Origin: CAYNRG01 sp964399545
GTDB taxonomy: Bacteria; Bacillota_I; Bacilli_A; Erysipelotrichales; Erysipelotrichaceae
NCBI GenBank assembly: GCA_964399545.1
Contig: CAYNRG010000003.1
Location: 124,001-188,000 of the forward strand
DNA: 64,000 nt
Reading direction: 5' to 3'
Of this stretch, positions 15,698 through 23,380 are shown piece after piece. The notes beneath the pieces are model-generated. The model was given only the letters and a program-made list of their open reading frames with translations, was not told the origin of the DNA and made no database searches. Numbering within the stretch: the first letter of the stretch is position 1; each line of letters opens with the position of its first letter. A program made the position numbers and the translations under genes.

Positions 15698-16135
15698 AAA
15701 CCATAAATTTAATTCTTTATCTACATTTGATTCGCTATCTGATGCATGTATCAAGTTATTGAGCATTCTCTTTTCGATCATTGCCTTTTCCATTGAATCT
15801 TCCCCGTACTTACCTCTAATGCTATTGTGACTTGCTTTTGCTGGATCAGTAGCTCCAACTAATTCTCTAAATGAAGAAATAGTATTCTCTTGCCCTCCAA
15901 TTTCAAGAATAATTACTTTTTGGCCTACAAACGAGTCTAGAATCGAATTTCTAAATTCTACGGTCCCTACTTTGGCAATAACCTCCTCATAATGTTTCAA
16001 AATAGTTGCTTCGGATACAACAATCTCTTTTTTCTGCACAATTATAAATCCAGCTTTCTGAATAGCTTCAAGAATCTCTTTTTGCAAGTTTCGCTCTAAA
16101 CAATCTGGTTTTAGAATTGAAAATGTTTTATTCAT
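15689..16135 (-). CDS. ndk: Nucleoside diphosphate kinase
   Basis: This 148-residue protein starts MNKTFSILKPDCLERNL (family KPD motif). The active-site His130 lies in NLIHASDS, the phospho-His motif. GATDPAKASHNSIRGKYG supplies the nucleotide-binding loop. It equilibrates nucleoside di- and triphosphates via a phosphohistidine. It is monocistronic with its own terminator. The C-terminus matches short bacterial forms. Confidence 0.93.
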   Translation of the reverse strand: MNKTFSILKPDCLERNLQKEILEAIQKAGFIIVQKKEIVVSEATILKHYEEVIAKVGTVEFRNSILDSFVGQKVIILEIGGQENTISSFRELVGATDPAKASHNSIRGKYGEDSMEKAMIEKRMLNNLIHASDSESNVDKELNLWFKK

Positions 16136-16259
16136 GATGTCTCCTCCTTTTTCCTATCATACTTCATTTTCATTAAAACTTCTACCTTAAAAAGCACCCC
16201 ACTAAAGGATAGGTTATCATCTTGAGAAACTAAATCTTTTTAATTTATTTCTTGTAAGT

Positions 16260-16694
16260 TTACCTAATTACAACCATTTCTTGATTATCAAACTCCCATG
16301 CATCTGAATATGTAACCTCCCAATGATATCCATTCGGGTCTTGAAAATACCCACTATATCCTCCCCAAAAAACTTCTTGTGGTTCCTTTATAATCTTTCC
16401 CTTCACTTTCTTTACTAAGGAAAAAATATGATCCACTTCTTCTTTGCTTTTTGTATAACAGACCAAAGTTATTCCACTAAATTCTGGTGGCTCTTTTCTA
16501 GCTATACTCTGCACATTCAAATTCCTTGCTAAAGCATCTATTGGAAATAATTGAATTTTGCTGCCTTGATTATCAAAATAAACAATAGGTGGTTCTGTTT
16601 CCTTCTCATGAGCCTTGAAACCTAACTCTTTATAAAAACAAAGTGTCTCCCTCATATTTACAACTCCTAAGCAAATTAAGTTTAATCGATTCAT
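16260..16694 (-). CDS. VOC-fold (glyoxalase/bleomycin-resistance) protein
   Basis: This 144-residue protein has two beta-alpha-beta-beta-beta units of the vicinal oxygen chelate fold. The N-terminal unit is MNRLNLICLGVVNMRETLCF and the C-terminal one ends GYFQDPNGYHWEVTYSDAWE, the usual metal-site motif (His and Glu). Possible roles are a small dioxygenase, lyase or drug-binding protein, and the substrate is unknown. It lies 15 bp downstream of the one-helix gene at 16710, with AAGGGTGA as ribosome-binding site, so it may share that gene's repressor-controlled promoter. Confidence 0.75.
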   Translation of the reverse strand: MNRLNLICLGVVNMRETLCFYKELGFKAHEKETEPPIVYFDNQGSKIQLFPIDALARNLNVQSIARKEPPEFSGITLVCYTKSKEEVDHIFSLVKKVKGKIIKEPQEVFWGGYSGYFQDPNGYHWEVTYSDAWEFDNQEMVVIR

Positions 16695-16709
16695 AGTTCT
16701 ATCACCCTT

Positions 16710-16886
16710 CTAATCTTGGTAAGCAAGTTGTTGATAATACTCTCCTTGCTCATACGCATGATTACACCATGCAAAGAAAAAAACAAAAACAATTAGAGAT
16801 ACAATAAATCCTTGAACTATCGTACTTATCACTCTTTTTTGCATATTATTCCTTTTTCTCCCTTTAGCAGCCTCTATCATCAACAT
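16710..16886 (-). CDS. 58-residue single-helix membrane protein, candidate SOS-type inhibitor
   Basis: ATG 16886 follows AAGGAGG. The product starts MLMIEAAKGRKRNNMQKR, has one strongly hydrophobic segment at about 20-41 (STIVQGFIVSLIVFVFFFAW) and a short polar tail (EQGEYYQQLAYQD). The basic N-terminus predicts an N-in topology with the tail outside. It is divergent from a LexA/CI-like repressor, and its promoter lies among three copies of the same operator. In Bacillus, Listeria and Staphylococcus the gene divergent from or near lexA encodes a small one-helix division inhibitor (YneA/SosA), so an analogous role is an attractive inference. Sequence similarity to those proteins is not evident. 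Confidence 0.6.
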   Translation of the reverse strand: MLMIEAAKGRKRNNMQKRVISTIVQGFIVSLIVFVFFFAWCNHAYEQGEYYQQLAYQD

Positions 16887-16903
16887 CTTCTCTTCCTCCT
16901 TTT

Positions 16904-16920
16904 GGTGAATTTAATTCACC
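16904..16920. promoter_or_regulatory. Operator 1 (perfect palindrome)
   Basis: GGTGAATTTAATTCACC is fully symmetric about its centre. It lies between the small-protein promoter and that gene's ribosome-binding site. Confidence 0.7.
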
Positions 16921-16969
16921 ATTTGATTAAACAAAATGGAGATCTCCTCAAAGCAGAATCACTCCTTTT

Positions 16970-16986
16970 GTTGAATTTCATTCACA
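16970..16986. promoter_or_regulatory. Operator 2
   Basis: GTTGAATTTCATTCACA matches operator 1 at 14 of 17 positions. It overlaps the -35 box of the rightward promoter and the start site of the leftward promoter. Confidence 0.65.
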
Positions 16987-16999
16987 CATACACTATAAT
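16971..16999 (+). promoter_or_regulatory. Promoter of the S24 repressor gene
   Basis: TTGAAT (16971-16976), 17-base spacer, TATAAT (16994-16999). Operator 2 covers the -35 box, so the repressor probably autoregulates. Confidence 0.65.
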
Positions 17000-17020
17000 G
17001 CATACTTTTTTATCTGTCAA
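16992..17020 (-). promoter_or_regulatory. Promoter of the one-helix gene
   Basis: On the minus strand TTGACA (17020-17015), 17-base spacer, TATAGT (16997-16992). Its -10 box overlaps that of the rightward promoter, so the two divergent promoters compete for the same DNA. Confidence 0.7.
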
Positions 17021-17033
17021 CCCTTAATTTAAA

Positions 17034-17050
17034 GTTGAATTAAATTCACT
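17034..17050. promoter_or_regulatory. Operator 3
   Basis: GTTGAATTAAATTCACT matches operator 1 at 14 of 17 positions. It lies behind the leftward promoter and in the 5' leader of the repressor gene. Confidence 0.65.
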
Positions 17051-17083
17051 TTAGTGCTAAACTATTATTAATGAGGTGATTTT

Positions 17084-17716
17084 ATGGAAACCATTTATAA
17101 AAAAATTAAACGATTACGTCGAGAGATAGGGCTATCTCAAGAAGACTTAGCTGAGAAAACCGGATACACTTCTCGCAGTAGCATTGCTAAAATTGAAGCT
17201 GGTGAGGTTGATTTGCCACAATCAAAAATTCAATTATTTGCTGAAGCACTTAAAACAACACCGCAATTTCTGCTAGGACTTGAAGAACCTTCTAGTTCTT
17301 CTGTAAAAATCGATCAATTAATTAACATTCCTGTATATAGTCCAGTTTCTTGTGGTACAGGTAGCTTCGTTGAAGATGAAGTTGTTGATTATGTCTCGAT
17401 TCCGGATTCTAAATTAAAAAGTAACAGTCATTATTTTGGGCAGTACGCTTCTGGAGATTCAATGATTAACGCCGGAATTGTAGACGGAGATATCTTGATT
17501 TTTGAAAAAACAAATTCTTTATTCTCTGGGCAAATTGGTTGTTTTGTTCTTGAAGATAATGTGGCAACTTGTAAGCGATTTGCTAAATCAGGAAATACTG
17601 TTATTTTAAACCCTGCTAATGATCGCTACGATCCAATTGTAGTTCTCCCCACTAATCATCAGTTTAAAATTATTGGTCGCTTAGCTTTTGTTATTAGTGA
17701 TCGACGATACAATTAA
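17084..17716 (+). CDS. XRE-HTH / S24-peptidase repressor (LexA/CI-like)
   Basis: This 210-residue protein joins an XRE-type helix-turn-helix (about 5-64, LSQEDLAEKTGYTSRSSIAK) to an S24 self-cleavage domain. The catalytic Ser126 lies in YASGDSM and Lys164 in VATCKRF. A Cys90-Gly91 bond in YSPVSCGTGSF is in the right place for RecA-stimulated autocleavage. Three operators lie in its own divergent promoter region, so it probably represses itself and the one-helix gene. It may be the organism's LexA equivalent, with an XRE head instead of the winged head, or a domesticated prophage repressor. The absence of phage genes nearby favours the former. Confidence 0.85.
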   Translation: METIYKKIKRLRREIGLSQEDLAEKTGYTSRSSIAKIEAGEVDLPQSKIQLFAEALKTTPQFLLGLEEPSSSSVKIDQLINIPVYSPVSCGTGSFVEDEVVDYVSIPDSKLKSNSHYFGQYASGDSMINAGIVDGDILIFEKTNSLFSGQIGCFVLEDNVATCKRFAKSGNTVILNPANDRYDPIVVLPTNHQFKIIGRLAFVISDRRYN

Positions 17717-17840
17717 TCTAAATTTCTTTATCTTTCAAAATCATTCTTGCATTCATTTTGAACCTAGTCATCCTACTGCAGAATGATTTTTTAATCTAGT
17801 GACTAGTTTCAAATACTCTCCTTATTCTCTTATATACATT

Positions 17841-17878
17841 AAAAAAAGCGTAAACCGTTCAAGAGAACCTATACGCTT
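17841..17878 (-). terminator. Intrinsic terminator after tRNA-Lys
   Basis: AGCGTA/TACGCT plus an inner GGTTC/GAAC stem, followed by a T run on the minus strand. Confidence 0.65.
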
Positions 17879-17888
17879 ACTTTTAAAC

Positions 17889-17964
17889 TGGTGACCCCTT
17901 GGAGACTCGAACTCCAGACCCACTGATTAAGAGTCAGTTGCTCTACCAACTGAGCTAAGGGGTC
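17889..17964 (-). tRNA. tRNA-Lys (CTT)
   Basis: Acceptor GACCCCT/AGGGGTC, CCA encoded. The anticodon stem CTGA/TCAG encloses CTCTTAA, anticodon CTT. Full D and T arms are present. Confidence 0.95.
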
Positions 17965-18014
17965 ACTATCTTTTTCATTATACTCCCTTTATTTTTTTCT
18001 ATCAAGTCATAAAT

Positions 18015-18036
18015 TAAAAAAACACGCCTTAGCGTG
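18015..18036 (-). terminator. Intrinsic terminator after tRNA-Glu
   Basis: CACGC/GCGTG stem followed by seven T on the minus strand. It separates the Asn-Glu tRNA pair from tRNA-Lys. Confidence 0.7.
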
Positions 18037-18048
18037 ATTTTTATCTTT

Positions 18049-18125
18049 TGGTGACTCGTACGGGATTCGAACCCGTGAATGACGCCGTGAAAGGGCGCTG
18101 TGTTAAACCACTTCACCAACGAGCC
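18049..18125 (-). tRNA. tRNA-Glu (TTC)
   Basis: Acceptor GGCTCGT/ACGAGTC with one G-U pair, CCA encoded. The anticodon loop CTTTCAC gives TTC. The T loop is TTCGAAT. Confidence 0.95.
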
Positions 18126-18127
18126 AA

Positions 18128-18203
18128 TGGCGCCTAAAACAGGACTCGAACCTGTGACCTAACGGTTAACAGCCGTTTGCTCTACCGACTGAGCTATTTA
18201 GGC
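18128..18203 (-). tRNA. tRNA-Asn (GTT)
   Basis: Acceptor GCCTAAA/TTTAGGC with discriminator G and CCA encoded. The anticodon stem AACGG/CCGTT encloses CTGTTAA, anticodon GTT. It is two bases upstream of tRNA-Glu, so the pair is cotranscribed. Confidence 0.95.
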
Positions 18204-18448
18204 GTGTGCTAGATTATAATATCACGCTTGCTCCTTGAATGCAACTATTTTTTATCTTTTTATTTATCTTTTTTTTCAATCAAATTTATATAAGTAAAAA
18301 AACGATACAACTCATAAATATTTTGAGATTTCTCCCTAGGTATTCATTTCCTATGTTGAAATAAAAATCTCTTCTTTATTTACTGATTTTACCGTTTTCT
18401 GATAGAACTATTGTTCTAATACTTAATGTTCGAAAAATCCCTCGGAAT

Positions 18449-19846
18449 CTACACTTTGTCTAATACCAAAATATCTTCATCAAACTCTTCCTTTGCTAGA
18501 TTATGAACCCATTTCTCCTTTCTAACAAAGTAAAATCCAACACCTAATTTCAAAAATTCAACCATTTGTCCAGCTAAATAAACCAGGTAAATCGATAAAT
18601 CCGAATAATAAATAAGTACTGCTACTACCGGAATATTAATAAGCCACATAAATCCACTGTCAAAAATAAAAGTGGACTTTGTATCTCCTCCAGCCCGAAG
18701 AATAAAATAATTCTGCGTAGACATCATATAAAAAATAAACATTACACTTTGTATTCTCAACATTGTACCAGCAAACTCTAGCGTCATAGCCGAAGAATTA
18801 GTGTACAAAAGAGGAATACTATAACTAGTAACAAACATTACTGTTCCAAATACAATGGCTAATAATGAAGAAAATCCAATCAATCGATACCCGTTCCTTC
18901 GCCCTTCCTCTAGTCGATTAGCTCCTAGTGGTTGTGAAATAAGCACAGCACTAGCCGTAGCCATTCCACCAAAAAGCACAAAGAATAGATCTGCAACTGT
19001 TGAGGCAATAGAATATCCTACCATGACATCAGCACCTCTTTTTGAGTATAGCATAAACAAAGTTGTCATTCCGGATGCCCATAAAACTTCATTAGCCATT
19101 AATGGAGCAGCTTTAATTGATATTTTTCTTATCATTACCTTCGATACCTTAAAAAGATCCTTAACACTTGTCTTAAATGGATAGTCACCTCTCACCAACA
19201 CCATCAATAGCAAAGCAACTTCCAATAATCGTGCCATCAGCGTAGCTAATCCCGCACCTTGAACTCCTAATGCCGGAAATCCAAAATGTCCAAAAATTAA
19301 AATATAATTTAGTAAGGTATTCAATAAAACAGTCATCGCACTAATATATAATGGAATTTTAGTCTCTCCTATTGACCTTAATGAACCAGCACACGCTAGA
19401 ACTAGAGCAACTGGAATAAATGTCCAAGAGGCAACTTTTAAGTACTCCATTCCCTGTTGCATTGTCGCAATATCTTCTGTAAAAAAAGATAGAATATCTT
19501 TAGTAAACAGTTGAGCTGCTACTAAGAAAAAAAAGGCAATCCCCAAGGATGTTATAATTAAAAATCGAAAACTTTCTTTCATTCTATTAACATTTTTAGC
19601 CCCATAGTACTGAGCGATAAAAATGGTTGCTGCTGTTGACATTCCAAACATCCCAAATTGAGCTATCATATAAAAGCGATTTGTCGAAGCAACTCCCCCA
19701 AGAGCTGCATCACCCAACTGAGCGACCATCAAATTATCAACAAGATGAACAGATCCTGTAATTAACTGTTGTAACATCAATGGCGTTGCTACAGTTAAAA
19801 CAAGCCACATAAATTTTTTATCTCCAAATATTTTAGATAAATTCAT
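18449..19846 (-). CDS. MATE-family multidrug/Na+ antiporter
   Basis: ATG 19846 follows AGAGGGTGATAGAG. A GTG nine bases upstream is possible but lies too near the ribosome-binding site. The 465-residue product has about 12 membrane segments in two similar halves and begins MNLSKIFGDKKFMWLVLTVA. Typical MATE segments include QLITGSVHLVDNLMVAQLGD near residue 30 and the matching second-half FILRAGGDTKSTFIFD near 385. The family exports cationic compounds in exchange for Na+ or H+. The substrate is not predictable and there is no neighbouring regulator. Confidence 0.87.
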   Translation of the reverse strand: MNLSKIFGDKKFMWLVLTVATPLMLQQLITGSVHLVDNLMVAQLGDAALGGVASTNRFYMIAQFGMFGMSTAATIFIAQYYGAKNVNRMKESFRFLIITSLGIAFFFLVAAQLFTKDILSFFTEDIATMQQGMEYLKVASWTFIPVALVLACAGSLRSIGETKIPLYISAMTVLLNTLLNYILIFGHFGFPALGVQGAGLATLMARLLEVALLLMVLVRGDYPFKTSVKDLFKVSKVMIRKISIKAAPLMANEVLWASGMTTLFMLYSKRGADVMVGYSIASTVADLFFVLFGGMATASAVLISQPLGANRLEEGRRNGYRLIGFSSLLAIVFGTVMFVTSYSIPLLYTNSSAMTLEFAGTMLRIQSVMFIFYMMSTQNYFILRAGGDTKSTFIFDSGFMWLINIPVVAVLIYYSDLSIYLVYLAGQMVEFLKLGVGFYFVRKEKWVHNLAKEEFDEDILVLDKV

Positions 19847-19973
19847 CTCTATCACCCTCTATCTATTGAGTTATAGTTTAGCATAAAAAAATTTAACTTT
19901 CTACTTTTTTTAACCATGATTGCAAAAGATATGGTACACTAAAATAGATAGGGAAAGAAGAGGAATTTATCTA

Positions 19974-20417
19974 ATGAAAATTGGAATTGCAAATGATCAT
20001 AGCGCTATTGCTATGAAAGAAGAAATTAAGAATCACCTTACTCAACAAGGGTTTGAAGTTGTTGATTTTGGAACGAATAAAAATGAAAGTTATAACTATG
20101 CTATCGCTGGAAAAACTGTGTCATCTGCAGTTATTAATAAAGAGGTTGATTGTGGTATTGCTATTTGTGGGACAGGTGTTGGAATATCTATCGCTTGTAA
20201 TAAAGTAAACGGAATTCGTGCATGCGTTTGCTCCGAGCCTTATAGCGCTAAACTTTCTAAACAACACAACAACTCTAACATTCTCTGCTTTGGTGCTCGT
20301 GTTGTTGGCACTGAGCTAGCAAAGATGATTGTTGATCAATGGGTCCATGCGGAGTTTGAAGGTGGCCGACATAGTGAGCGTGTTGCCACAATTATGGATA
20401 TTGAAAAAAATCAGTAA
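19974..20417 (+). CDS. rpiB: Ribose 5-phosphate isomerase B
   Basis: ATG 19974 after GAAGAGGAAT gives 147 residues. The upstream in-frame ATG adds 18 residues that cross the promoter region. The enzyme starts MKIGIANDHSAIAMKEEI (family DH motif). The catalytic Cys65 lies in GIAICGTGVGISI, and the phosphate-binding HNNSNILCFGARVVG is near residue 100. It interconverts ribose 5-phosphate and ribulose 5-phosphate, complementing the Zwf-Pgl-Gnd pathway encoded nearby. An allose 6-phosphate isomerase is the usual alternative. Followed by its own terminator. Confidence 0.9.
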   Translation: MKIGIANDHSAIAMKEEIKNHLTQQGFEVVDFGTNKNESYNYAIAGKTVSSAVINKEVDCGIAICGTGVGISIACNKVNGIRACVCSEPYSAKLSKQHNNSNILCFGARVVGTELAKMIVDQWVHAEFEGGRHSERVATIMDIEKNQ

Positions 20418-20439
20418 TTATTTTTATTTTCTATAGAAG

Positions 20440-20467
20440 GATTCCACAAGAAAAGTGGAGTCTTTTT
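20440..20467 (+). terminator. Intrinsic terminator of rpiB
   Basis: GATTCCAC/GTGGAGTC stem and five T on the plus strand. Confidence 0.7.
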
Positions 20468-20533
20468 AATTATATCCTACCTATATTCACAAATAGCCTT
20501 TCATCACCCATCCAGTAACATAGGAAAATCATT

Positions 20534-20570
20534 AAAAAAGATTGAGCTACTCATTCGGCACCCAATCTTT
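20534..20570 (-). terminator. Intrinsic terminator of the YeaQ-like gene
   Basis: On the minus strand AAAGATTG pairs with CAATCTTT around an 18-base loop, followed by a T run. Confidence 0.6.
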
Positions 20571-20589
20571 AAAGATTATTTAATTACTT

Positions 20590-20841
20590 TTATTTTTTCA
20601 TATACTTCAGGATAACGATAAACAAGCAAGAACCCATAAATGTGCTTGTCACTGCAAGAGCCAACTCTGCAATACCTGATTTTGTCAAAGCCCAAGCAAT
20701 TAGATATCCAAATACAGTTCCTACAAGTCCAATAACAAGCCACTCTACTGGTCCATTTTCTAACTTCAATAATTTTGATGCAAGATAACCTATAACTGTA
20801 CCTATTAATAAATTAATCAATATACCTACTATGGAAATCAT
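20590..20841 (-). CDS. GlsB/YeaQ/YmgE-type small membrane protein
   Basis: This 83-residue protein has three hydrophobic segments and a Gly-rich first helix (ILINLLIGTVIGYLASKLL). A second Gly-rich helix is WLVIGLVGTVFGYLIAW. The pattern matches the transglycosylase-associated (GlsB/YeaQ/YmgE) family, membrane proteins of general stress whose molecular role is unknown. Single gene with its own terminator. Confidence 0.7.
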   Translation of the reverse strand: MISIVGILINLLIGTVIGYLASKLLKLENGPVEWLVIGLVGTVFGYLIAWALTKSGIAELALAVTSTFMGSCLFIVILKYMKK

Positions 20842-20948
20842 AACTTTTCCCTCCTCTATAGCCTATATTATATTCTCGTTTTAAAAAGAAAGCAATAAAA
20901 TACATTAGATTTTTTCGTTATATATTCCACTTTATTCTACAGCACATA

Positions 20949-20971
20949 ATAAAAGCCTTTTTTCAAAGGCT
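20949..20971 (-). terminator. Probable terminator after the Ile-Ala tRNA pair
   Basis: AGCCTTT/AAAGGCT stem followed by TTTTATT on the minus strand. Confidence 0.6.
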
Positions 20972-20983
20972 ATCTTATCTATA

Positions 20984-21059
20984 TGGTGGAGCTTAGGAGG
21001 ATCGAACTCCTGACCTCCTGCGTGCAAAGCAGGCGCTCTCCCAGCTGAGCTAAAGCCCC
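20984..21059 (-). tRNA. tRNA-Ala (TGC)
   Basis: Acceptor GGGGCTT/AAGCTCC, CCA encoded. The anticodon stem CCTGC/GCAGG encloses TTTGCAC, anticodon TGC. Confidence 0.95.
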
Positions 21060-21075
21060 ATATATTTCAATTCAA

Positions 21076-21152
<77 letters not shown>

Positions 21153-21265
21153 GATTGTTCCATCGAATGCTTTATAATATTATCACTTTAAAATACCTAA
21201 GTCAACCATTTTTTAAACTTTTTTTTGTTATTTTTATTTTTCTCAATTGCTCACTATTATTCCAT

Positions 21266-21303
21266 CAAAAAAGAGTGGAAGTATTCTCCAAATCCTTCCA
21301 CTC
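21266..21303 (-). terminator. Intrinsic terminator of the flavin reductase gene
   Basis: GAGTGGAAG/CTTCCACTC nine-bp stem and a T run on the minus strand. Confidence 0.75.
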
Positions 21304-21317
21304 AAACTTCGATTTAT

Positions 21318-23135
21318 CTACCTTTCAAAATTAGCCGCTTTTTCTCCTGCAATCCTTCCAAAGACAATCGTATCCGTTAAAGCATTCCCTCCAAGGCGGT
21401 TAGCTCCATGGATACCTCCAGTCACTTCCCCAGCTGCATATAACCCTGGAATAACTTCTCCATTTATATTTAAAACTTCTGTATTCTGATTTATTTGAAC
21501 TCCACCCATTGTATGGTGAACGGTTGGAACACGTGCTGCAGCATAGAATGGTGCATCATTAATTCCGTCATTAACCTTATTCGCATCTGTAAATAAAGTT
21601 CGACCAAACTCATCCGTTTGACCTTCTAATTCTCCATCTAAACAATAGCGATTATATTCTGTTACTGTTTCAATCAAAGTATCTGCCGGAACACCCATTA
21701 GTTCTGCTAATTCTTCCAACGAGTCAGCTTGATATGCTCTTCCAGCACTAACTAAACTATTGACACTTTCATTAAAATTATTTACTTCATCTCCTGTAGG
21801 GTAAGCATCACTATCCATGACGATAAACATCGTTGTGTCTGTCTGATTAAACAACGCTAATGTCATTTCATCACGACGTCCTCCTTCATTTACAAAGCGT
21901 GTTCCTTCTTTATTAATGAAGATTCTGCTCTCTACTCCATGCTCAATATTTCCTGATAAGCTTCCTGTATTTGGGTCTCCTAGTGGCAACATCTGGATAT
22001 ATCCCATTTGAACCAAATTAGCTCCAATTTCTTCTGCCATTACAATACCATCACCTGTAATTGCAGTCGTATTTGTTGATGGAATTGTCTCATCTAACAT
22101 TGGCCAAATCCCAACTTCTGAATTGTATTTTTCACGAAGATCAATATTTTGACTAAATCCTCCAGTCGCTAAAACAACACCATTCGTTGCACGAACAGTC
22201 ACTTTATTTCCTGATTTCCCTTCACACTCAACCCCAACAACAGCACCATTTTCAACTAATAACTTTTTTGCTGTTGTATTATATTGCATCGTGATTCCAT
22301 CATTTCCATCCATATAGGCTTGGTATGTTTTAAAGAAGCCTGAACCTTCAGGCTCTACAGGTTTATGAGCTCTTTCCCACATTCCTCCTGTCACTGTAAA
22401 AATATCATCATAGAATTGCATCCCTAAAGACTGCAACCACTCAACTCCATCCCATGAGTTTTCTACAAGGGTCCTGATTAAAACAGGATCACCCTGCATA
22501 TCTCCGCCTTCATATGTTTGGTTGTAAAATAATTCAACACTATCCTGATGTGCTAGAGCTGTCTCACTACCATCATCAACCGCATTAAATGCACCTCCTG
22601 CTAATGCTGTGTTTCCACCCATATTACTTGTCTTCTCTATAACAACAACTGTTTTTCCATCTTGATTCGCAGTGACTGCAGCTGCCATCCCAGCTCCACC
22701 TGCACCAATAACAACAACATCTGCTTGAATCTCTACATCTGCTTCTTTTTCAATCACTGGAGATATTTCCTTTAATGCTTCCACATCGCCATTAGCTTGG
22801 AGAACACAATCAGCAACGCCATCTAAAATAGCTTGGCTAGTTAATGTCGCCCCCGTAATCGTATCCAGTCCTAACCCTTGTAATTCCAAAATTTGATCTA
22901 CTAATAATTCAACTGCTCCATCACCAATCCCTTCTGTTTCAGAATGAGCCACTTTGATCATCTCAATTTTGTTTGATGAAAACGTGACTTCGACTGTCAT
23001 TTCATGCATACCCATAACTTCTGCATTGTACGTTCCCGGAGTATACAGCTCTTCTTCATTCGAATTGGTTGTACAGCCCACAAACGCAAACAAAAGCATC
23101 ATTGAAACAAGAATAACTTTTACCTTTTTAATCAT
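21318..23135 (-). CDS. Lipid-anchored FMN/FAD reductase (fumarate/urocanate-reductase type)
   Basis: This 605-residue protein has a lipoprotein signal (lipobox FVGC, Cys21). An FMN_bind domain (about 30-112) follows, with the flavinylation motif DTITGATLTS, where FMN would attach through Thr99. The rest (about 138-600) is a FAD_binding_2 reductase core that starts VVVIGAGGAGMAAAVTA and contains HTMGGVQI and GLYAAGEVTGGIHG. The design is that of extracytoplasmic fumarate, urocanate or related reductases, which pass electrons from a flavin domain to a soluble acceptor at the cell surface. The substrate cannot be told from the sequence alone. It may serve anaerobic redox balance. Monocistronic. 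Confidence 0.82.
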   Translation of the reverse strand: MIKKVKVILVSMMLLFAFVGCTTNSNEEELYTPGTYNAEVMGMHEMTVEVTFSSNKIEMIKVAHSETEGIGDGAVELLVDQILELQGLGLDTITGATLTSQAILDGVADCVLQANGDVEALKEISPVIEKEADVEIQADVVVIGAGGAGMAAAVTANQDGKTVVVIEKTSNMGGNTALAGGAFNAVDDGSETALAHQDSVELFYNQTYEGGDMQGDPVLIRTLVENSWDGVEWLQSLGMQFYDDIFTVTGGMWERAHKPVEPEGSGFFKTYQAYMDGNDGITMQYNTTAKKLLVENGAVVGVECEGKSGNKVTVRATNGVVLATGGFSQNIDLREKYNSEVGIWPMLDETIPSTNTTAITGDGIVMAEEIGANLVQMGYIQMLPLGDPNTGSLSGNIEHGVESRIFINKEGTRFVNEGGRRDEMTLALFNQTDTTMFIVMDSDAYPTGDEVNNFNESVNSLVSAGRAYQADSLEELAELMGVPADTLIETVTEYNRYCLDGELEGQTDEFGRTLFTDANKVNDGINDAPFYAAARVPTVHHTMGGVQINQNTEVLNINGEVIPGLYAAGEVTGGIHGANRLGGNALTDTIVFGRIAGEKAANFER

Positions 23136-23348
23136 GATTCGCTCCCTTTTCTATGCCATTAACGGCCACCGTTTGTGAGTATTATAGCATAGTTTCCTTA
23201 GTTTTCCTATTTACACGTGGTTATTTAACTATTCATCTCTATGTTTTTAAAGTCCTTTCCTTTCAATCTTCTCCTATAACTCCACTTGTCTTGCAAGGAT
23301 AAAATGAAAGAAGTAAAAGGAACTCTATCATCTACTAGTTGGGCAATT

Positions 23349-23374
23349 AAAAAGGCCTGCATGTGCAGACCTTC
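23349..23374 (-). terminator. Intrinsic terminator of ackA
   Basis: AAGGTCTGCAC/ATGCAGGCCTT hairpin followed by T residues on the minus strand. Confidence 0.7.
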
Positions 23375-23380
23375 TTGACA

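Noticed and set aside
16190..16259. Terminator downstream of the VOC gene
   Set aside because: Only a weak CC/GG pairing was seen near the T run. The evidence is too thin to list.
16812..17027. 71-residue plus-strand frame across the divergent promoters
   Set aside because: It runs antisense through the one-helix gene and the operators, with no ribosome-binding site.
23295..23372. 24-codon plus-strand frame (MKEVKGTLSSTSWAIKKACM) before the ackA terminator
   Set aside because: It reads into the terminator hairpin of ackA and has no adequate ribosome-binding site.
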